DNA of 64,000 nucleotides, taken from the NCBI RefSeq assembly GCF_019145235.1, contig NZ_JAHSTV010000001.1, positions 434,001 through 498,000 of the forward strand, written 5' to 3'. A program made the translations under genes and the position numbers. This stretch comes from Pseudomonas farris. GTDB taxonomy: Bacteria > Pseudomonadota > Gammaproteobacteria > Pseudomonadales > Pseudomonadaceae. This document shows, piece after piece, positions 56,130 through 64,000 of this stretch. The notes beneath the pieces were generated by a model, which saw only the letters and a program-made list of their open reading frames with translations, was not told the DNA's origin and searched no databases. Positions within the stretch are counted from its first letter, which is position 1; every line of letters begins with the position of its first letter.

Positions 56130-57488
56130 TCAACTCGTCTCGAGAAGCGCGCCCTCCACCTCCTCCGGTACTTTCACGAAAATGCTGTACTTGGCACTTT
56201 CCATCGCCTCGAAAGCGATCAACTTCTCCACCAGCGGCCCATTCAACACCTTGCCGGCATTGAGCAGCAGCATGCCATTGTCGGCATTGAGATTGCGCGC
56301 CAGGATCATGCCCGCCACCAGATCCCGGGTGGTCAGTACCTTGACCGTCGGATCGGCCAGCGTCACGTCGCTCAGATAAGCCGCGCAGACCTGAATGAAA
56401 TCCTCCACCAGTTCCGGGTCGTAGAGGCGACCGGCGTACTGGCGGATATACACCAGGGCTTCATCGCTGTTCATCTGTCGTTCAAGGATCAACCCGCGCT
56501 GCAACTCGATGAAATCCACCGCCAGTTTCAGCAACCGCGAACCGAACGGAATCGCTGCGCCCTTGAGCCGATCAGGAAAACCGCTGCCGTCCCAACGCTC
56601 CTGGTGATGCAGGATCAGCCGAGCGGCATCCTTCATGGGGTCGAGCGTCATCAGCAGCGACTCACTCTGCTTTGGATAACCCCGATAGCGCTCGCGGTCA
56701 TTGTGATGCAGCAAATCCGAAGGCGTGCTCATCATGCTGTCGGTCCAGCTCAATTTACCGATGTTGTAGAGCGCCGCTGCCATGGTCAGGTCACGACTGG
56801 TGCCTTCGTCCAGGCCATGGAGTTTGCAGTACACCCGCACCAGTTCGATGATCTGCCGGTTGGTCTGTTTGGCGGGCGGCAGGCGCAGGTTGGCCAGCAA
56901 CGAAAACACTTCGGTGCCAGTGACATAGCTGCGTTTGAGTTCTTCATAGGCCAGGTCCAGCATGTCGGCGGTCTGTTGCAGCTCGCTGGTGCGGGCCGCG
57001 ACGTGTTTTTCCAGTGTGGCGTTAAGCTGCTTCAGTTTCTCGTTCTGATCCCACGCCTCCTGCACCAGACGCAAGCGTTCACGCTCGGAATGCTGATAGG
57101 CAAGTGATTGTCGCAGGGTCAGCAGCATTTCCTCATCGTGCCAGGGTTTGCTGATGTAACGATGAATCTGCCCTTCATTGATGGCTTTGATAATGGCCGA
57201 CGGATCGGCATAACCGGTCAGCATGATCCGGGTAGTGTCGGGGTAATGCTGATGGATGTACGCCAGCAGTGTAGCGCCGTCCATATTGGGCATCCGCGCG
57301 TCACTCATCACCAGATCGATCGGCTGCTGCGCCATGATCTCCAGAGCCTGGGCACCGCTGGTGGCCAGCAGCACCTCGTAGGGTTGGCCGCGCAACAGGC
57401 GGCGCAGGCTGTTGAGAATCGACTCCTCATCGTCGACCAGCAATAACTTGGGTTTATAGGTCATAGTCGTGGGGAGTTGCTCTTCCAT
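56130..57488 (-). CDS. response regulator with degenerate HD-GYP (YN-GFP) domain
   Basis: This is a 452-residue response regulator. The REC domain has D63 as phospho-site (LVMSDARMPNMDG) and the KPW lysine near residue 114. A coiled coil covers about 130-180. The C-terminal domain is of the HD-GYP family. However, the HD metal pair is replaced by Y241-N242 (AALYNIGK, usually LLHDIGK), and the GYP loop reads HHQERWDGSGFP (about 294-305). Loss of HD should abolish c-di-GMP hydrolysis, so it may act by protein contact. P. aeruginosa PA2572 has a comparable YN-GYP domain. GAGG precedes the start at 57488 by seven bases. It is divergent from the c-di-GMP genes. Confidence 0.88.
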   Translation of the reverse strand: MEEQLPTTMTYKPKLLLVDDEESILNSLRRLLRGQPYEVLLATSGAQALEIMAQQPIDLVMSDARMPNMDGATLLAYIHQHYPDTTRIMLTGYADPSAIIKAINEGQIHRYISKPWHDEEMLLTLRQSLAYQHSERERLRLVQEAWDQNEKLKQLNATLEKHVAARTSELQQTADMLDLAYEELKRSYVTGTEVFSLLANLRLPPAKQTNRQIIELVRVYCKLHGLDEGTSRDLTMAAALYNIGKLSWTDSMMSTPSDLLHHNDRERYRGYPKQSESLLMTLDPMKDAARLILHHQERWDGSGFPDRLKGAAIPFGSRLLKLAVDFIELQRGLILERQMNSDEALVYIRQYAGRLYDPELVEDFIQVCAAYLSDVTLADPTVKVLTTRDLVAGMILARNLNADNGMLLLNAGKVLNGPLVEKLIAFEAMESAKYSIFVKVPEEVEGALLETS

Positions 57489-57745
57489 GGCATTACCTCA
57501 AGAAATCGTGTGTCTTTAATGTCGCGCGCGGGGCGAACGTCCTGACGTTCCCGAGCCTGACCTACAGGCTAGATGATTTTCAGCCCGACCCCGGAAATGA
57601 TTCGTTTCAGTCAACCGGGCGAAGTGCCGGCCTGGCGACTATGCTCAGATCACTCGGATCCAGAACGATACTCGCTCCATCCAGCGATCAGGGAAGGGAT
57701 ACCCTCTATGAGCTCATTGCACCAACCTGCTGTCAGTACAGGCGC
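57489..57745. other. divergent promoter region of the c-di-GMP locus
   Basis: This 257-base gap lies between the REC-HD gene and the first GGDEF-EAL gene. No repeat is present. The ribosome site of the downstream gene is weak (ACAGGCGC). Confidence 0.45.
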
Positions 57746-60048
<2,303 letters not shown>

Positions 60049-60052
<4 letters not shown>

Positions 60053-61923
60053 AAACTCCGTTCGTCCAGGCTAACCGGCGCATTCTGATCATCGACGACA
60101 CGCCTTCGATCCATCAGGACTTTCGCAAGATTCTCGGCCCGGATACCGACGACGAACAAACCCTCGCCGGCACTGAAGCAGCGCTGTTCGGCAGCCCGCA
60201 GTCCTCACGGCTGGTGTTCCAGCTCGACTCCGCCTATCAGGGCGAGGAAGCGCTCGAACTGGTCAAGCGCGCCCAGGCACAAGGTCGCCCTTACGCCATG
60301 GCGTTCACCGACATGCGCATGCCCCCGGGCTGGGATGGCCTGGAAACCATCGAACGGCTCTGGAAGGCGGATCCTCACCTGCAAATCGCGCTGTGCACGG
60401 CCTTCTCCGATTACACCTGGGAAGCCATGGCCGAACGACTGGAGTTCGGCGATCAGTTGCTGGTGCTGAAAAAGCCCTTCGACAGCCTGGAAATCCGCCA
60501 GATGGCCAGCGCCCTGACCTGGAAGTGGCAGATGGCGCAGGACGCGGCCATGAAAGTGCAGACCCTGGAGCAAACCATCGAGGCCCGGGTCCATGAGCTG
60601 CTCAAGGTGTCGCACTTGTTGCAGTACGACGTATTGACCGAATTGCCCAACAGCACCTTGCTGGGCGATCGGCTGAACCAGTCACTGGCCCTGTCCAGAC
60701 GCCATGACAAACAACTGGCCGTGATGTTTCTGGGGCTCGATCGCTTCAAGCGCATCAATAATGCCTTGGGTCACCCGACCGGTGACGAGATGCTCAAACG
60801 TGTCGGGCACAACCTGGTGGCCTGCGTGCGCGCGTCCGACTCGGTGTTTCGCTACGGCTCCGATGAGTTTGTGGTGATCCTGGCTGACATCCACCATCCC
60901 CAACAGACCAAGGGCATCGCCGAAAAGCTCCTGAACGCCATACGTGCGCCTCAACACATTGCCGGCCACGACCTGAGCGTGACAGCCAGCCTGGGCATCA
61001 GCATCTATCCCGAGGACGGTTTCGATGCCATCGCACTGATCAAAAAAGCCGAAACCGCCATGCGCAACGTCAAGGAAAGCGGCCCGAACGATTTCAGCTT
61101 TTTCATCGATGAGATGAACCAGCGCGCCCGGGAACAGCAGAGTATCGAATCGGGCATTCGCCTGGCGCTGGAACGCAACGAGTTTGTCCTGCACTACCAG
61201 CCCAAACTCGACCTGGGCAGCGGGAAGGTGGTCGGCGCCGAGGCATTGATCCGCTGGCAAAAGCCGGGGCACGGCTGGATTTACCCGACAGATTTCATCG
61301 GTGTGGCCGAAGACAGCGGCTTGATCGTACCGTTGAGCAAATGGGTACTTGCCCAGGCCTGCCAACAAGCCCGTGCCTGGCAGGCGAAAGGCCTGCCGAA
61401 GCTCTGCATGTCGGTGAACGTATCGGCCATCGATTTCCGCCAGCGGGACTTTGTCGAAGGTGTCGAACAGATACTCAAGCAAACCGGTATGGACCCCACC
61501 TTACTGGAGCTGGAAATTACCGAAGGCGTATTGATGCAGAATATCGATGCCACGATGGTCTCGCTGAATCGCCTCAAGGCATTGGGCGTGCGGCTGGCTA
61601 TTGATGATTTCGGCACCGGCTATTCCAGCCTGAGTTACTTGCAACGGTTTCCCATCGATGTGTTGAAAATCGACCAGTCATTCATTCGTGGCCTGAGCCA
61701 GGACAGCAATGACGCGGCCCTGGTCAGCGCTATCATCAGCCTGGGCAAAAGCCTCAAACTGACCATCATTGCCGAAGGGGTGGAAACCCTTGAGCAACTG
61801 AATTTTCTCAAGGGCCTGCAGTGCGAGGAAGGCCAGGGTTATTACTTCAGCAAAGCCGTGGAGCCGGACGCCTTCGTGCAATACTTGATGTCTGTGCAGC
61901 ACGCTCCATCCGCCGCCACATGA
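60049..61923 (+). CDS. REC-GGDEF-EAL protein, altered GGDEF, intact EAL
   Basis: This is a 624-residue paralogue of the preceding protein without the PAS domain. The REC-like domain (about 10-185) shares IDDTPSIHQDF and the FTDMRMPPGWDGLETIERLW segment. The GGDEF position reads GSDEF (270-274), with YGSDEF suggesting weak or no cyclase activity. The EAL domain (about 370-615) is complete: AEALIRW (E398), VNVSA, LEITEG, DDFGTGYSS, LKIDQSFI, AEGVET and EGQGYYFS. So it is probably a c-di-GMP phosphodiesterase. It is coupled to the upstream gene by an ATGA overlap and is followed by a peroxidase gene 45 bases later. Confidence 0.9.
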
Positions 61924-61968
61924 ACGATAAGCAACGACACCCAGGGCCCTGCGCCAAGGAATCATAAG

Positions 61969-62928
61969 ATGTCGAGCCCCTTCTACTACCTGCTTCTTGC
62001 ACCTCTACTCGGATGTTGTCTGATAGCCAACGGCGCACCGCTGGACGAACCGCTCAAGCCCTTGCCCACGGTGCCCGAGCTGAATCCCTTGCAAGTCGAA
62101 CTGGGGCGTCGGTTGTTCAACGAGCCACGCCTGTCGGTCAACAACACCCTGTCGTGCGCCAGTTGCCATCGTCTGGAAGCTGGGGGGGCTGACGCCAAGG
62201 CATTTTCCATCGGCTTCAACGGCGCCCCCTTGACGATCAACACCCCCACCGTCTTCAACTCAAGTCTGAATTTTCGCCAATTCTGGAACGGTCGCGCCGA
62301 CACGCTGGAAACACAAGTTCACGAAGTGGTGCAGAGCCCCAGCGAAATGGGCAGTCATTGGGAGCATGTTGTTAAGACACTCACCTCTGACCCAGCTTAC
62401 AAAAGCGCTTTCGCCCAGGCCTACCCGGACGGCGTGACCATGAACAATGTGCAAAAAGCCCTGGCCACCTATGAGCGCACGCTGATCAGCGCCAACTCAC
62501 GTTTCGATCAATACCTGCTGGGCAATACCGAGATTCTGACGACCGAGGAGAAATACGGTTACCAACGCTTCAAGGACTATGGCTGCATCGCCTGCCATCA
62601 GGGGGTGAACATCGGCGGCAACATGTTCCAGAAATTCGGAGTCATGGGCGATTACTTCCAGGTGCGGGGCAACCCCACCGAAGCCGATCTGGGCCGCTAT
62701 CTGGTCACCAAGGCTGAAGAGGACCGCAACGTGTTCAAGGTTCCGAGCCTGCGTAACGTCGCCGTGACCGCGCCATACTTTCATGACGGCTCGGCCAAGA
62801 CGCTCGAAGACGCGGTAGATGTGATGTTCAAGTTCCAGCTCGGTCGCGTGCCCTCTGACCAGGACAAGACCTTGATTATCAAATTCCTCAAGACCCTGAC
62901 CGGTGAGTGGGGAGGCAAACCTTTATGA
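61969..62928 (+). CDS. di-haem cytochrome c peroxidase
   Basis: This is a 319-residue periplasmic di-haem protein of the CcpA/MauG superfamily. It has a signal peptide ([23 protein letters not shown]) and two CXXCH haem sites, C63-H67 (CASCH) and C206-H210 (CIACH). [11 protein letters not shown] and the closing [26 protein letters not shown] motif are typical. It would reduce peroxide using cytochrome or azurin electrons. It lies inside a signalling operon, between a c-di-GMP protein and a sensor kinase whose start overlaps its stop (ATGA). Confidence 0.92.
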   Translation: MSSPFYYLLLAPLLGCCLIANGAPLDEPLKPLPTVPELNPLQVELGRRLFNEPRLSVNNTLSCASCHRLEAGGADAKAFSIGFNGAPLTINTPTVFNSSLNFRQFWNGRADTLETQVHEVVQSPSEMGSHWEHVVKTLTSDPAYKSAFAQAYPDGVTMNNVQKALATYERTLISANSRFDQYLLGNTEILTTEEKYGYQRFKDYGCIACHQGVNIGGNMFQKFGVMGDYFQVRGNPTEADLGRYLVTKAEEDRNVFKVPSLRNVAVTAPYFHDGSAKTLEDAVDVMFKFQLGRVPSDQDKTLIIKFLKTLTGEWGGKPL

Positions 62929-64000
62929 AAACGTACCACCGTCGCAACCTGGCATTGCTCAGTGGCGTGGCCTTGCTATTGGCTTCGACATTGCTGTTTC
63001 TGTACCTCAAATCAAGCTCCGAACAGACCTCGACGTACGCCGAGTCCCGGGGACTGATCGGCCAGATCAAACAGTTCAACGCGCAGTGGGAAACCGAGAT
63101 TCTCAAATCCCGAATTGCCATCAGCCACAATTACGATCCGCTGGTGGCACCGCTGACCGAGATAACACACCTGTGGGAGCGGTTCGAGACCATGGAGTCC
63201 ACTCATGGCCGCAATGACTCGCCGACCTGGCGTGCCAGCCATGATGCCTACCACGCCGCCATTCAGGAAAAAACCCGGCTGGTGGAGCAGTTCAAATCCC
63301 ATAACGCGGTGCTGCGCAACTCACTGGCGTTTTTGCCCACTGCCGAAGACGACATTCAGGAACCGCTTACCCGACTGCTCGACGAAGACAAACTGCAACT
63401 CCAGAACATTGCCACCGACACCTACGACTTGCTGCTCAGCAGCCTGGAGTTCGCCCAGGTCACCTCCGACGACAAAGCGGCCGATATCCTGGTCGGGCTG
63501 AACAAACTGAAGGTGAACAAGGAACGATTACCGGAGCAGTTTCATAGCCCGATCGATGTCTTGAGCAATCACATCGCGCTGATCCTGCGGGAACAACCCG
63601 TGGTCAATCGGCTGCTGCAAAACATCGAAGCCGTTCCTGTAGCCGCACGGCTGGACGACATTACTGCTCTGCTGAACAAGGATCAGCAGCAAACCGAGGC
63701 GGCCAACCGGCGCTACCACCTCTACATGCTGGTGTTTTCGACGCTGCTGGTACTGGTGCTGGTGTACATGGCAATTCGCCTGATGCGCAGCTTCGGGGAG
63801 ATCAACCGGGTCAACAAAGAACTGCAAACTGCCAACGACGTACTCGAACAACGGGTCGAAGAGCGCACCCGCGAACTCAAGGATACTCAGAGCGAATTGC
63901 TCGACACCGCACGCCAGGCCGGCATGGCTGAAATCGCCACTAACGTGCTGCACAACGTCGGCAATGTGCTCAACAGCGTAAACATCTCGGCTGACCTGGT
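62925..64000 (+). CDS. sensor histidine kinase, 5' part (runs off window)
   Basis: This is the first 358 residues of a membrane kinase; the frame is open to the right edge. It has TM1 at about 8-27 and a ~235-residue extracytoplasmic helical sensor region with [13 protein letters not shown] (DAHL-domain-like). TM2 at about 264-284 is followed by a coiled coil ending in [15 protein letters not shown]. The H-box is [18 protein letters not shown] with His343, the HNVGN type. The ATP-binding domain is beyond the window. It overlaps the peroxidase stop by four bases, so it belongs to the same transcript. Confidence 0.85.
   Translation, partial: MKTYHRRNLALLSGVALLLASTLLFLYLKSSSEQTSTYAESRGLIGQIKQFNAQWETEILKSRIAISHNYDPLVAPLTEITHLWERFETMESTHGRNDSPTWRASHDAYHAAIQEKTRLVEQFKSHNAVLRNSLAFLPTAEDDIQEPLTRLLDEDKLQLQNIATDTYDLLLSSLEFAQVTSDDKAADILVGLNKLKVNKERLPEQFHSPIDVLSNHIALILREQPVVNRLLQNIEAVPVAARLDDITALLNKDQQQTEAANRRYHLYMLVFSTLLVLVLVYMAIRLMRSFGEINRVNKELQTANDVLEQRVEERTRELKDTQSELLDTARQAGMAEIATNVLHNVGNVLNSVNISADL

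Overview
The window comes from a fluorescent pseudomonad (Pseudomonas fluorescens/putida side of the genus). The coding DNA is GC-rich. The intergenic gaps carry the typical Pseudomonas REP palindromes (core GTGGGAGCGGGCTTGCTCGCG). Gene blocks follow the P. aeruginosa PAO1 order as I recall it: metG-apbC, rsx-nth-PA3496, argG-motY-pyrC-rnt-peroxiredoxin-bfd-bfrB-grxD-oxidoreductase-PA3536-argF-ABC ATPase, then glpFKRD.

Layout. 1-8.9 kb: end of a short-chain dehydrogenase gene, apbC/mrp, metG, a reduced Rnf/Rsx cluster (A, B, D, G, E, no C), nth and a small PA3496-type protein. 8.9-10.9 kb: an AT-rich accessory patch with a NarL-type response regulator and an unknown two-helix membrane protein. 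10.9-22.6 kb: arginine and pyrimidine synthesis (argG, pyrC, argF), motY, RNase T, and an iron/oxidative-stress group (peroxiredoxin, bfd, bfrB, grxD), plus a molybdopterin oxidoreductase and an ABC ATPase. 22.6-24 kb: PhzF-like protein and YbaK. 24-29.5 kb: the glycerol regulon glpF-glpK-glpR-glpD. 29.6-36.7 kb: an acidic amino-acid ABC transporter (aatJQMP) with its two-component system aauSR; a sigma-54 promoter and two AauR-type boxes precede aatJ. glpM follows aauR. 37-41 kb: two lipoproteins, a FrnE-like DsbA protein, a DUF6124 relic between two REPs, and a secreted alpha/beta hydrolase. 41.5-50.7 kb: a giant dermonecrotic-toxin-like protein and a large Ig-like protein. 50.7-54.1 kb: metE with divergent metR. 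54.3-55.9 kb: GNAT, LysE-type exporter, Nudix. 56.1-64 kb: a signalling block with a REC-YN/GFP (degenerate HD-GYP) regulator facing a co-directional set of two REC-GGDEF-EAL proteins, a di-haem peroxidase and a sensor kinase cut by the window edge.

The most unusual items are: the Rnf-like cluster, which lacks RnfC and has lost three of the four intramembrane iron-sulfur cysteines; the toxin-like/Ig-like gene pair; and the c-di-GMP locus, in which two tandem proteins appear to have complementary degenerate and intact domains and are overlap-linked to a peroxidase and a kinase. No tRNA, rRNA, CRISPR array, transposase or prophage was recognised.
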